Below, piece after piece: positions 34,993-43,478 of a stretch of DNA of 43,478 bases; position 1 is the first letter of the stretch, and each line of letters begins with the position of its first letter. Origin of the DNA: Xanthomonas euvesicatoria pv. euvesicatoria (GTDB taxonomy: Bacteria > Pseudomonadota > Gammaproteobacteria > Xanthomonadales > Xanthomonadaceae); contig NZ_JAJIUJ010000003.1 of NCBI RefSeq assembly GCF_020880415.1, positions 1 to 43,478 on the forward strand, written 5' to 3'. A model generated the notes under the pieces. That model was not told where the DNA came from. It saw only the letters and a list, made by a program, of their open reading frames with translations, and did no database searches. The position numbers and the translations under genes were made by a program.

Positions 34993-36642
34993 TTACTTGC
35001 GTGCCGCCGCGCTGGCGTCGCGGGTAGCGCGGAACTCCGAATCCTGGCTCCAGTTCGGCCACTGGCGCGAGTCGGCCAGCTGCTGGCCCAATGCATACAG
35101 CACGCCCAGGTCGCGGGCGGCGCCGGCGAAGGTCCAATCCGGCTTCCATTCGTCGCCTTGCTGGTGATAGCGCTTGGCGGTGTAGTCGTCGGCGGCCGCC
35201 TTTCCTGCCGCCACGCCGCCCACTTCCCAATCCTGGCCGGCTGCATACGACAGCGCCGGCACGCCGCGCTTGGCGAACGAGAAATGATCGGAACGGAAGA
35301 AATACCCGGCCTGCGGCTTGGGATCGGGCGTGTAACGCAGCTTGGATTGCGCGGCCACGCTCTTCAGTTGATCGAGCAGCTCGAGCTTTGCCGTGCCGTA
35401 GATGCCGAAGTCGCGCGAGGGCACGAACGGATTCATGCCGTCCATGTTGATCACCGCCACCGTGGTGTCCAGCGGGTACAGCGGCTTGGAGGCGTAGAAC
35501 TCCGAGCCCAGCAGGCCCTTTTCTTCGGCGGTGACCGCCAGGAAGACCACCGAGCGCTCAGGCGTTGGCCCCTGGGCGAAACCACGCGCCAGCTCCAGCA
35601 GCGCGGCGGTGCCGCTGGCATTGTCCAGTGCCCCGTTGAAGATGGTGTCGCCGCGTGCATCCGGCTTGCCCACGCCGATATGGTCCCAGTGCGCGCTGTA
35701 GATCAGCGTCTCGTCCGGATGTTTGCTGCCTTCCAGCCGCGCCACCACGTTGTGCGAGGTGATCACATCGGATTTGACCTGGTAGCTGGCGCTCAAACGT
35801 TGGTCCTTGAGCTCGACCGGCTTGAACCCGCGCGTCTGCGCCTGCTTCTTCAAGGTCTCGAAATCCAGCCCGGTGTGCTTGAACAGCTCGGTGGCCAGAT
35901 CGCGCTGGATCCAGCCTTCCAGCGTGGGATGCGCGCTGCGCGGGTTGTCGCGCACCACGTCGAACATGGTGTTGGTGTTGGAGCTGGCCACCGTGTCCCA
36001 GCCATACGAGGCAGGCGCGGTTTCGTGCACCACCAGCACGCCGAGTGCGCCCTGGCGCGCGCCTTCTTCGTACTTGTAGGTCCAGCGGCCGTAGTAGGTC
36101 ATGCCGGTGCCGTCGAAGTCGCCCTTGCCGGTTTCGAAATCCGGGTCGTTGATCAGCACCACCGCGATCTTGCCCTTCAGGTCCACACCCTTGAAATCGT
36201 CCCAGTTGCGCTCGGGCGCCTTGACGCCGTAGCCGACGAACACCAGCGGCGCGTTGGCGATCTCCACTTTGGATGAGCCATCCAGCGCGGCACGGATGGC
36301 GATTTGCTTGCCTTGGGTCAGCGTTTGCGGCTTGCCCGCGTTCTGCACCGCAATGGTCGGCGTGCCGACGATATCGGCGCGCCGCAACGGCACCGCCTGG
36401 GTCCAGCCGCGCTTGCCGTTGGCCAGGTCGCCGCCCGGCTGCAGGCCGGCTTCGGCGAACTGCTCGCTCAGATAAGCAATGGTCTTTTCTTCGCCGGCAG
36501 TGGCCGGGCCGCGGCCTTCATAGGCGTCGGAGGCCAGTTCCTTGACGTCGCGCGAGATGCGCGCGCCATCGAAACTCGGCGTGGCCGCCATCAGTGCGGT
36601 CGAGACCGCCATTGCCAGAAGTCCCACGGCAACTCGCTTCAT
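34993..36642 (-). CDS. Secreted M28-family zinc peptidase with PA domain
   Basis: A 549-residue exported aminopeptidase. The signal peptide (MKRVAVGLLAMAVSTALMAA) is followed by a helical cap with DAYEGRGPATAGEEKTIAYL, as seen in many bacterial M28 proteins. A protease-associated domain sits about residues 130-260 (LVFVGYGVKAPERNWDD, KGKIAVVLINDPDF). The zinc core follows: His in YSAHWDHIGVG, bridging Asp in GALDNASGTAALLEL, catalytic Glu in VTAEEKGLLGSE, Asp in NMDGMN and His in KRYHQQGDEWK. It should trim N-terminal residues from peptides in the periplasm or outside. The start at 36642 gives the signal peptide. Confidence 0.95.
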   Translation of the reverse strand: MKRVAVGLLAMAVSTALMAATPSFDGARISRDVKELASDAYEGRGPATAGEEKTIAYLSEQFAEAGLQPGGDLANGKRGWTQAVPLRRADIVGTPTIAVQNAGKPQTLTQGKQIAIRAALDGSSKVEIANAPLVFVGYGVKAPERNWDDFKGVDLKGKIAVVLINDPDFETGKGDFDGTGMTYYGRWTYKYEEGARQGALGVLVVHETAPASYGWDTVASSNTNTMFDVVRDNPRSAHPTLEGWIQRDLATELFKHTGLDFETLKKQAQTRGFKPVELKDQRLSASYQVKSDVITSHNVVARLEGSKHPDETLIYSAHWDHIGVGKPDARGDTIFNGALDNASGTAALLELARGFAQGPTPERSVVFLAVTAEEKGLLGSEFYASKPLYPLDTTVAVINMDGMNPFVPSRDFGIYGTAKLELLDQLKSVAAQSKLRYTPDPKPQAGYFFRSDHFSFAKRGVPALSYAAGQDWEVGGVAAGKAAADDYTAKRYHQQGDEWKPDWTFAGAARDLGVLYALGQQLADSRQWPNWSQDSEFRATRDASAAARK

Positions 36643-36809
36643 TGCACACCCCGCATCATGGATAGCCCTGGAGTGTAGCCAGCATCGCGTGCAGGCCGAT
36701 ACCTGCGGCTGCGCCGAAGCATGCGATGCGGGTGCGATGAATACTGCAGAAGCTTCGTGTCTGCATCCACGGCCAAGAGCTCTGGCCTGTTTCAGCGCCG
36801 CGCTGGCGC

Positions 36810-37790
36810 CTAGAACAGATCGATGCTGCCCACTGGTTGCGCAACCTGCTGCAATTGCCCACCGGCAATCAGCTCAGCATAGACCGCCGCGCGATTGCGG
36901 CCGTTCTGCTTGGCCCAGTACAGCGCCTTGTCGGCTTCGTCCAGCATTTCGCTGATCAGCCGACCGTGCGTCAGTTCGACGATGCCGGTGCTGAGCGTGA
37001 CCTGCCCCACCTGCGGGAACAGGTGCTCGGCCACCGCCAGCCGGAATCGCTCGAACAGACTCACGGCCGTGTCGCGGTCCACGCCGCGCAACACGATCAC
37101 GAACTCTTCGCCGCCGAAGCGGAACAGCAGGTCGTCCTGGCGAAAGGCACGCTGCATCAGCTGTGCGACCAGCAGCAGTACCTCATCGCCATACAGATGC
37201 CCGAAGGTGTCGTTGACGCGCTTAAAGTGATCGATGTCCACGATGCCCAGCCACACGCCCTGCTCTGCGGCGGAGTCGGCACCACCGGCAAACAGCCGCA
37301 GGATCACATCGTCGAAGGTCTTGCGGTTGCGCAGGCCGGTCAGCGCATCGCGCTGGGCGTCGTCGAGCAGGCTGCGGTAGTTCTGGAAGAAGCGCGCAAA
37401 GCCCTGCAGCATCGCTTGCTCGGCAACGCCGGGAATACGCGTCCCGCCCACCCGCAGGCAGGTCCGGATGCCGCGCGCTTCCATCATCGGGTAGACCAGC
37501 AGGGCGCGGCCGTCTTCGTGCAGCTGCACCACATCGCCCGGCCCATGCACCTCGGCCAGCTGGATGCGCGTGCGCGCATCGTGGATCTCCGCCACCGTCA
37601 ACGCCAGCCGGCCATCGTCGCGCAGGCGCGTTTCGGCGATGCTGTTGCTGTCCGGGGCGATGCGCAGCAGCGAAAGTTCTTCGGCCGCGCAGACTTCGCG
37701 CACGGTGCGCAACAGGCTCAGATCGAGCAGGTCCGCATCGCGGATGGCGGTCAGGTCCACCATCCGTTCCAGCAACGGTGCGTTGGTCAC
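36810..37790 (-). CDS. Soluble diguanylate cyclase with N-terminal sensory-like domain
   Basis: A 326-residue protein. The first 150 residues resemble a GAF-like fold without membrane helices. The GGDEF domain has active-site FRFGGEEF, and DALTGLRNRKTFDDVI marks its start. The inhibitory I-site is intact (RQDD, five residues before GGEEF), so product feedback is expected, in contrast to the cyclase at 6221-7111. The GTG at 37790 has a GGAGGG site about 11 bases upstream and is preferred over the ATG at 37763. It should make cyclic di-GMP in the cytoplasm. Confidence 0.9.
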   Translation of the reverse strand: MTNAPLLERMVDLTAIRDADLLDLSLLRTVREVCAAEELSLLRIAPDSNSIAETRLRDDGRLALTVAEIHDARTRIQLAEVHGPGDVVQLHEDGRALLVYPMMEARGIRTCLRVGGTRIPGVAEQAMLQGFARFFQNYRSLLDDAQRDALTGLRNRKTFDDVILRLFAGGADSAAEQGVWLGIVDIDHFKRVNDTFGHLYGDEVLLLVAQLMQRAFRQDDLLFRFGGEEFVIVLRGVDRDTAVSLFERFRLAVAEHLFPQVGQVTLSTGIVELTHGRLISEMLDEADKALYWAKQNGRNRAAVYAELIAGGQLQQVAQPVGSIDLF

Positions 37791-38027
37791 GGCTGCGCCC
37801 TCCGGCGGGCGGACACGAACCCGTCATGCCGGGCTTGGCACGCAGGTACACATCTCGGGCTGAAACCCACTGGCATCACAGCGACGACCGGCAATGAGGA
37901 TGCCGAATCATCGGCGTCGCCCGCCGGAACTTGAATTCGCTCGCAGCCGCGCTCAGCGCACGGACAGCCCGGGATGACGCGCCGCAGGCCTGCCAGGCGC
38001 ATTCCATCTCAACGTGAATAACACGCT

Positions 38028-39515
38028 CTAAGGCAGTGCCGATTCCAGCGCGTCTTCGCCCAAGGCATGCCGCTGCATCAGGCGGCGGCTGCCGGCATTC
38101 AGGCCTTTCACCTGCACGTCCAGCCCGTGATGACGCAAACGCTGCACCACCTTGTCCAGTGCCGCCACCGCGGTGATGTCCCAGAAGTGCGCGCGGCCGA
38201 CATCGATCACCACTGCGCGACCGGGCACCTCGCGTGCGTCGAAGGCGTCGATGAACACATCGGCCGAGGCGAAGAACACCTGCCCGCGCACGCTGTAGGT
38301 GCGCACGCCGTCCGTGCCATCGTGATGCGCGATCTGCAGCAGCCCGGCCACCTTGAAGGTGAAGAACACCCCGCTCAGCAGCACGCCGACCGCCACACCT
38401 GCCGCCAGGTTGTGCGTGAACAACGTGACCGCCACGGTGGCCAGCATCACCACGCTGGAGGTGCGCGGGTGGGTCACCACGGTGCGCAGCGAGCGCCAGT
38501 CGAAGGTCTCTGCCGACACCATCACCATGATCGCCACCAGCGCCACCACCGGCACCTGCGACACCCACGGCTTGAGCAGCACCATCAGGATCAGCAGGAA
38601 CACGCCGGCAAACAACGTGGACAGCCGGCCGCGGCCGCCGTATTTCACGTTGCCCACGGTCTGCCCGATCATGCCGCAGCCGGCGATGCCGCCGAACAGG
38701 CTGGCCGCCGCGTTGGCGATGCCCAGGCCGGTGCATTCGCGGTTCTTGTTGCTGGGCGTGTCGGTGAGCTCATCGACCACGCGCGCGGTCATCATCGACT
38801 CGAGCAGGCCCACCATGGCAATGGCCAGTGCCGGCAGCGCGATGATGCGCAGCGTCTCCAGCGTCAACGGCACCGCCGGCCATTGCAGGAACGGTAGCGC
38901 GTTGGGCAGCTTGCCCAGATCGGCCACCGTCTTGAGCGGCAGATGCAGCGCGGTACCGGCCACGCTGAGCAGCAGGATGCACAGCAGGGGCGAGGGAATC
39001 GCCGACAGCCCCGGCAGGCGCAGACGCGGCAGGCCGTAGATGATGGCCAGGCCTGCGCCCAGCATGACCCAGGTGGTCAGGTTGGCCCCGAGCAGATGCG
39101 GCAGTTGCGCTGCGAAGATGAGCACGGCCAGCGCGTTGACGAAACCGGTGCGCACCGAACTGCTGACAAAGCGCATCAGCACGCCCAGGCGCAACAACCC
39201 GAACAGGATCTGCACCATGCCAGCGAGCAGGCCGGCGGCCAGCAGATAGGGCAACCCGTGCGCGGCCACCAGCGGTGCAGCCACCAGCGCCACCGAGCCG
39301 GCCGCAGCCGAAATCATTGCCGGCCGCCCCCCGCAAAACGCGATCACGATGCCGATCACGAAGGATGCGAACAGGCCCACCTGCGGATCCACCCCGGCGA
39401 CGAACGCGAATGCAATCACTTCGGGAATCAGCGCAAATGTGGCGACCGCACCGGCCATGAGTTCGCGCGCGGGGGAGGCGCGCCATTGCGCCATTTCGGC
39501 ACGCAACAAGGACAT
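38028..39515 (-). CDS. SulP-family anion transporter with STAS domain
   Basis: A 495-residue SulP/SLC26 transporter. About 10-14 membrane segments fill residues 15-400. Seen: TFALIPEVIAFAFVAGVDP, matching the conserved SulP signature near helix 1, GRPAMISAAAGSVALV, and NRECTGLGIANAAASLFGG. A cytoplasmic STAS domain occupies the last 90 residues (VRGQVFFASADVFIDAF, VIDVGRAHFWDITAVAALD). The substrate (sulfate, bicarbonate or other anion) cannot be told. The ATG at 39515 is supported by GGAG upstream. It is divergent from the cellulase gene, and the 212 bases between them carry both promoters. Confidence 0.93.
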   Translation of the reverse strand: MSLLRAEMAQWRASPARELMAGAVATFALIPEVIAFAFVAGVDPQVGLFASFVIGIVIAFCGGRPAMISAAAGSVALVAAPLVAAHGLPYLLAAGLLAGMVQILFGLLRLGVLMRFVSSSVRTGFVNALAVLIFAAQLPHLLGANLTTWVMLGAGLAIIYGLPRLRLPGLSAIPSPLLCILLLSVAGTALHLPLKTVADLGKLPNALPFLQWPAVPLTLETLRIIALPALAIAMVGLLESMMTARVVDELTDTPSNKNRECTGLGIANAAASLFGGIAGCGMIGQTVGNVKYGGRGRLSTLFAGVFLLILMVLLKPWVSQVPVVALVAIMVMVSAETFDWRSLRTVVTHPRTSSVVMLATVAVTLFTHNLAAGVAVGVLLSGVFFTFKVAGLLQIAHHDGTDGVRTYSVRGQVFFASADVFIDAFDAREVPGRAVVIDVGRAHFWDITAVAALDKVVQRLRHHGLDVQVKGLNAGSRRLMQRHALGEDALESALP

Positions 39516-39606
39516 TGAGGGACACTCCGGGGGACAAAAAGGACAGCCTGCGGACAGCACGCAGCAGCGATAGTGTGCGGGAAAGCGACCTCGCCCGCAG
39601 CTTGCG

Positions 39607-39611
39607 TGTGA
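39607..39611 (+). promoter_or_regulatory. Weak Clp/CRP-like half-site upstream of the cellulase
   Basis: TGTGA occurs 117 bases before the cellulase ATG. The expected partner TCACA is absent; CGCCA stands in its place six bases on. In Xanthomonas campestris the cellulase is known to be activated by the CRP-like protein Clp, which binds TGTGA-N6-TCACA-type sites. This is only a half match. Confidence 0.2.
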
Positions 39612-39727
39612 TCGGTGCGCCACTGCGCTCTTCTGTGGCAGCGGTCACGCCACACGGCGCAGCCGAAGACCAAGATGCCCCCCTCACCGCACTCGGCCGT
39701 CGAGTTCGGTCATCCAGGGAGACCATC

Positions 39728-41158
39728 ATGTCCATTTTCAGGACTGCAAGTACGCTCGCATTGGCAACGATGTTAGCGCTCACAGCCGCACCGGCTTTCA
39801 GCTATTCGGTCAGCAACAACAAGATCGTCGACGACAACGGCAACGTGGTTCAGCTCAAGGGCGTCAACGTGTTCGGCTTCGAGACCGGCAACCATGTCAT
39901 GCATGGCCTGTGGGCACGCAACTGGAAGGAGATGATCAACCAGATGCAGGGCCTGGGCTTCAACGCGGTGCGCCTGCCGTTTTGCCCGGCCACGCTGCGT
40001 AGCGGCCAGATGCCCAGCAGCATCGACTACAGCCGCAACGCCGATCTGCAGGGCCTGACCTCGCTGCAGATCCTCGACAAGGTGATCAACGAATTCAACG
40101 CACGCGGCATGTATGTGCTGCTGGATCACCACACGCCCGATTGCGCGGCGATTTCCGAGCTGTGGTACACCAGTTCATATTCCGAAGCGCAATGGCTGGA
40201 CGATCTGCGCTTTGTCGCCAACCGCTACAAGAACGTGCCGAGGGTGATCGGCGTGGATCTGAAGAACGAGCCGCACGGCGCCGCGACCTGGGGCACGGGC
40301 AACGCCGCCACCGACTGGAACAAGGCCGCCGAGCGCGGTTCTGCCGCCGTGCTTGCGGTGGCGCCGAAGTGGATCATTGCGGTGGAAGGCATCACCGACA
40401 ACCCGGTGTGTTCGACCAATGGCGGCATCTTCTGGGGTGGCAGCCTGCAGCCGCTGGCCTGCACCCCATTGAACATTCCGGCCAACCGACTGTTGCTGGC
40501 ACCGCATGTGTACGGCCCGGACGTGTTCGTGCAGTCGTACTTCAACGACAGCAACTTCCCCAACAACATGCCTGCGATCTGGGACCGCCATTTCGGCCAG
40601 TTTGCCGGCAATCACGCACTGCTGCTGGGCGAATTCGGCGGCAAGTACGGCGAAGGCGATGCGCGCGACAAAGTCTGGCAGGACGCGCTGGTGAAGTACC
40701 TGCGTGGCAAGGGCATCAACGAAGGGTTCTATTGGTCGTGGAACCCCAATAGCGGCGATACCGGCGGCATCCTGCGCGACGACTGGATCAGCGTGCGCGA
40801 AGACAAGATGACCTTGTTGCGGACGCTGTGGGGAACGGTAAGCAACAGCACACCGACGCCAACGCCGACACCGACGCCGACACCGACGCCAACCCCGACG
40901 CCAAGCGCGGGCTTCAGTACCAAGGTGATCCCGGACAGTAGGTGGAACGGAGGCTACTGCAACCGCGTGCAGGTCACCAATACCGGCACCGCCAGCGGCA
41001 ACTGGTCGATCTCGCTGACAGTCACCGGCACCGTCAACAACGCCTGGAACGTTACCTGGTCACAGAGCGGCACCACACTCCAGGCCAGCGGCGTGGACTT
41101 CAACCGCACGCTGGCGCCCGGCGCCACTGCCGAGTTCGGCTTCTGCGCTGCAGGTTGA
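39728..41158 (+). CDS. engXCA: Secreted endo-beta-1,4-glucanase (GH5 plus CBM2)
   Basis: A 476-residue cellulase, a major plant-wall-degrading enzyme of Xanthomonas exported by type II secretion. A signal peptide of about 25 residues (ends APAFS) is followed by the GH5 catalytic domain (about residues 26-370). The acid/base Glu is in IGVDLKNEPHG and the nucleophile in LLLGEFGGKYG, and VRLPFCPATL and YVLLDHHTPD fit. A Thr-Pro linker (about residues 378-395) of tandem TP units joins a CBM2-type cellulose-binding domain (NGGYCNRVQVTNTG, FNRTLAPGATAEFGFC). The two Cys of the CBM are present. The ATG at 39728 has AGGGAGA 7 bases upstream. Similar enzymes are activated by Clp and the Rpf/DSF system. 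Confidence 0.96.
   Translation: MSIFRTASTLALATMLALTAAPAFSYSVSNNKIVDDNGNVVQLKGVNVFGFETGNHVMHGLWARNWKEMINQMQGLGFNAVRLPFCPATLRSGQMPSSIDYSRNADLQGLTSLQILDKVINEFNARGMYVLLDHHTPDCAAISELWYTSSYSEAQWLDDLRFVANRYKNVPRVIGVDLKNEPHGAATWGTGNAATDWNKAAERGSAAVLAVAPKWIIAVEGITDNPVCSTNGGIFWGGSLQPLACTPLNIPANRLLLAPHVYGPDVFVQSYFNDSNFPNNMPAIWDRHFGQFAGNHALLLGEFGGKYGEGDARDKVWQDALVKYLRGKGINEGFYWSWNPNSGDTGGILRDDWISVREDKMTLLRTLWGTVSNSTPTPTPTPTPTPTPTPTPSAGFSTKVIPDSRWNGGYCNRVQVTNTGTASGNWSISLTVTGTVNNAWNVTWSQSGTTLQASGVDFNRTLAPGATAEFGFCAAG
40847..40905 (+). repeat. Tandem Thr-Pro-coding repeat in the cellulase linker
   Basis: Units of ACACCGACGCC/ACGCCGACACC repeat with period 12 or 6, encoding about nine TP pairs. Such tracts change in length by slippage; because units are multiples of 3 the frame is kept. 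Confidence 0.85.
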
Positions 41159-41222
41159 TGCAATGCGGCGGACACGCAGTGCGTGTCCGCCGTTGCATCG
41201 ATGGACCAATGCTGATGCTTCC

Positions 41223-41285
41223 GTAGCAGCGCGCGGGCGCGAGGAACGTTACCGATACGTCTTGTCGCGGCCGGTGCGCTCCTAC
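41223..41285. repeat. Palindromic intergenic repeat, copy 3
   Basis: Left arm GTAGCAGCGCGCGGGCGCGA (41223-41242) and right arm starting TCGCGGCCGGTGCGC (41265-41285) pair imperfectly. The centre GGAACGTTACCGATACGTC is related to the ATTCCCGGTAAAGCC centre of copies 1 and 2. It follows the cellulase stop by about 65 bases. Confidence 0.7.
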
Positions 41286-41406
41286 ATTGCATTGGCACGT
41301 TGTTGCATCGCCTGAGCGGACGCTGCCGCAGTTAGTATTCAACCTGCATGTGAATCAGCCGCTATCCATGATGTAGCGCCGTGCGCGCGTTCTGGATGTC
41401 GTTGTC

Positions 41407-43478
41407 ATGCCTGTTGTTTCCCTCTTGCGTCGTTCTGTTGCCAATCTCCCGCTCACCCGAAAGTTCGTCCTGTTGTGCACGCTATTGACCGTGGGCGTGA
41501 TCCTGCTGGCGATGGCCGCCGCGCGCCTGCAATATCTGGATCTGGTGGAGGCGCGCAAGCTCAGCGTCAAGACCGAGGTGGAGATGGGCCTGACGGTGAT
41601 GCAGCACTATGCCGACAAGGTCAAAGCCGGCGAGCTGAGCCTGGAGCAAGCCAAGGAAGCCGCGCGCACCACGCTGGCCGACATGCGCACCAACGACGGG
41701 GTGGATTACTTCTTCATCGTCGACCCGCAGATGCGCATCCTGATGCATCCCAAGCGCCCGGTCGGCACCGACATGACCGACTACAAGAGCGATGCCGGGC
41801 AATACGTGTATCGCGACATCAAGACCGCCATCGATAGCGGCGACGGCTTCAGCTATTACGACGCGCCCAAGCCGGGCAAGAAGGAACAGCTACCGAAGAT
41901 CAGCTATGCCAAGACCTTTCCGGCCTGGAACTGGGTGCTGGTGATGGGCGTGTATGCCGAAGACATCCAAGTGCAGGCGTGGGGTTTCACGCGCACCCTG
42001 ACCTTGATCGGCGGCGCCCTGGTGGCGCTGGTGATCGGGCTGTGCTGGCTGATCGCCTCGGCCATGGCCGCGCCGCTGCGCGCTGCCTCGCGCACTGCCG
42101 AAGCCATCGCCTCGGGCCGCTTCGACAACGACATCCGCGTGGAATCGCGCGATGAAACCGGCCAGCTGATGCACAGCATGCAGCAGATGCAGACCCAGCT
42201 GCAGCGCTTCAACGGCGAGATGCAGACCATGATCCGCCTGCAGCAGGGCGAGAACATCGCGCACCGCATTCCGGAAGATTTCCCCGGCGATTACGGCACG
42301 CTGGCGCACGGCGTCAACACGGTGGTATTCGAACATCTAGATGCCATCAACGAAGCGATGGACGTGATGAGCGACTACGGCCGTGGCGATCTGCGCCGCG
42401 ACATGCGTCGCCTGCCCGGCCAGCGCGCAGCCTTGCATCAGGCGCTGGATACGGTGAAAGAGAATCTGTCTGCAATCAACAGCGACATCGCGCGCCTGGC
42501 CGATGCAGCTGCGCGCGGCGATTTCTCCGCACGTGGCGACCAATCGCATTACCAGTTCGCGTTTGCGGAAATGGTGCAGGCGCTGAACCGGCTGATGCAG
42601 CAGGCCGACGCCGGGTTGGACGATGTGGGCCGCATCATGGCCGCGATCGCCGACGGCGACCTGTCGCAGCGCGTGGAGTCGCATTACGAAGGCGCGTTCG
42701 GTCGCCTGGCCGATGCAGCCAACCGCACCGCCATCCAATTGACCAGCATCGTGCAGGGCATCCAGCACTCGGCCGAGATGATCAATACCGCGGCAGGCGA
42801 GATCGCCAGCGGCAATGCCGACCTGTCCACGCGCACCGAGCATCAGGCAGCGAACCTGGAAGAAACCGCCGCTTCGATGGAAGAACTCACCTCCACCGTG
42901 CGCCAGAACGCCGACAACGCGCGCCAGGCCAACCAACTGGTCAAGGGCACCGGCGATGTGGCCGAGAGCGGCGGCCGCGTGGTGCAGGAAGTGGTGAGCA
43001 CCATGCAGGCGATCACGCAATCGTCGGCGCGTATTTCCGACATCATCGGGGTGATCGACGGCATCGCCTTCCAGACCAACATCCTGGCGCTGAATGCGGC
43101 CGTGGAAGCAGCGCGCGCAGGCGAGCAAGGCCGTGGCTTTGCCGTGGTCGCCACCGAAGTGCGCGCCCTGGCGCAGCGCTCGGCCGGTGCTGCCAAGGAA
43201 ATCAAGCAGCTGATTTCCGATTCGGTGGAAAAAGTGGCGCAGGGTTCGGAGCTGGTGCAACAGGCCGGCAGCACCATGACCGAGGTGGTCAGCTCGGTGA
43301 AGCGCGTGACCGACATCATGGCCGAGATCACCGCGGCCAGCACCGAACAAAGCGCCGGCATCGAACAGGTCAGCACCACGGTGATGCAGCTGGACGAAAT
43401 GACCCAGCAAAACGCCGCACTGGTGGAAGAAGCCACCGCGGCCGCGCGCAGCATGGAAGACCAGGCAGCAGACCTGAC
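41407..43478 (+). CDS. Methyl-accepting chemotaxis protein with poly-HAMP array (runs off right edge)
   Basis: The 690 full codons in the window have no stop. A first membrane helix (residues about 20-38) is followed by a Cache-type periplasmic sensor domain (about 40-190; [26 protein letters not shown]) and a second helix (about 197-218). Four HAMP-like units follow in a row, around 218-270, 302-350, 357-400 and 402-448, with repeating ADGDLS/ASGRFD/ARGDFS cores. The signalling domain starts near 455 and holds the hairpin tip [20 protein letters not shown]. Methylation-type Glu/Gln pairs occur ([12 protein letters not shown]). Only the C-terminal end is missing. The ATG at 41407 is assigned because it is followed by a positively charged then hydrophobic N-terminus. 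Cache domains bind small ligands; the ligand is unknown. Confidence 0.95.
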   Translation, partial: MPVVSLLRRSVANLPLTRKFVLLCTLLTVGVILLAMAAARLQYLDLVEARKLSVKTEVEMGLTVMQHYADKVKAGELSLEQAKEAARTTLADMRTNDGVDYFFIVDPQMRILMHPKRPVGTDMTDYKSDAGQYVYRDIKTAIDSGDGFSYYDAPKPGKKEQLPKISYAKTFPAWNWVLVMGVYAEDIQVQAWGFTRTLTLIGGALVALVIGLCWLIASAMAAPLRAASRTAEAIASGRFDNDIRVESRDETGQLMHSMQQMQTQLQRFNGEMQTMIRLQQGENIAHRIPEDFPGDYGTLAHGVNTVVFEHLDAINEAMDVMSDYGRGDLRRDMRRLPGQRAALHQALDTVKENLSAINSDIARLADAAARGDFSARGDQSHYQFAFAEMVQALNRLMQQADAGLDDVGRIMAAIADGDLSQRVESHYEGAFGRLADAANRTAIQLTSIVQGIQHSAEMINTAAGEIASGNADLSTRTEHQAANLEETAASMEELTSTVRQNADNARQANQLVKGTGDVAESGGRVVQEVVSTMQAITQSSARISDIIGVIDGIAFQTNILALNAAVEAARAGEQGRGFAVVATEVRALAQRSAGAAKEIKQLISDSVEKVAQGSELVQQAGSTMTEVVSSVKRVTDIMAEITAASTEQSAGIEQVSTTVMQLDEMTQQNAALVEEATAAARSMEDQAADL

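Noticed and set aside
41294..41306. Sigma54-like TGGCACG...TTGCA before the chemoreceptor
   Set aside because: The GG and GC elements are separated by 9 bases instead of the required 10, so it is unlikely to work.
1..43478. tRNA, rRNA, CRISPR arrays, prophage or insertion sequences
   Set aside because: No cloverleaf, ribosomal segment, regular repeat-spacer pattern, integrase other than XerC, or transposase was seen.

Overview
The window is a piece of a GC-rich gammaproteobacterial chromosome, almost certainly Xanthomonas. The evidence is the gene content: a GH5 cellulase with a Thr-Pro linker and CBM2, an AlgZ/AlgR-type LytS/LytTR pair next to hemC, an OpgH of 645 codons, and the block lptM-dapF-DUF484-xerC followed by hslVU. 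Intergenic repeats of the 'GTAGGAGC...GCTCCTAC' and 'GATTCCCGATTCCC' types also fit. This assignment comes from reading the sequence, not from a database search.

Layout. (1) 1-2250 is a lower-GC accessory patch on the minus strand. It holds a large toxin-like protein running off the left edge, an unrecognised 299-codon gene just upstream of it, and a frameshifted gene remnant. (2) 2270-8063, minus strand: a HAD phosphatase, a lipoprotein, an M1 lipoprotein aminopeptidase, a membrane diguanylate cyclase and ubiE. (3) 8151-11954, plus strand: an EmrB/EmrA-type efflux pair, then a GNAT acetyltransferase translationally coupled to a fungal-type cytosine deaminase, ending at a bidirectional terminator. 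(4) 12156-17701, minus strand: hslV-hslU behind a clear heat-shock (sigma32) promoter, then xerC, a possible 60-codon ORF, DUF484, dapF, lptM and a DUF454 protein. (5) 18069-26981: two S9 prolyl-oligopeptidase-type enzymes, a PLP aminotransferase, a small membrane protein, a lipocalin, a VOC protein, an SH3-like small protein and a WYL regulator. (6) 27550-34065: a DUF481 outer-membrane protein, then an esterase-algZ-algR-hemC run, then opgH. (7) 34993-43478: an M28 peptidase, a second diguanylate cyclase, a SulP transporter divergent from the cellulase, and a poly-HAMP chemoreceptor running off the right edge.

How the genes fit together. Most are housekeeping (proteostasis, chromosome dimer resolution, lysine/peptidoglycan precursor, ubiquinone and haem synthesis) or envelope and environmental functions (osmoregulated glucan synthesis, secreted peptidases, cellulase, chemotaxis, c-di-GMP signalling). 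The least ordinary points are the toxin-like cluster at the left edge, an apparently lost signal-peptide start in the S9 peptidase at 18069-20141, five promoters placed so that the mRNA would be leaderless, and a dispersed palindromic repeat family.
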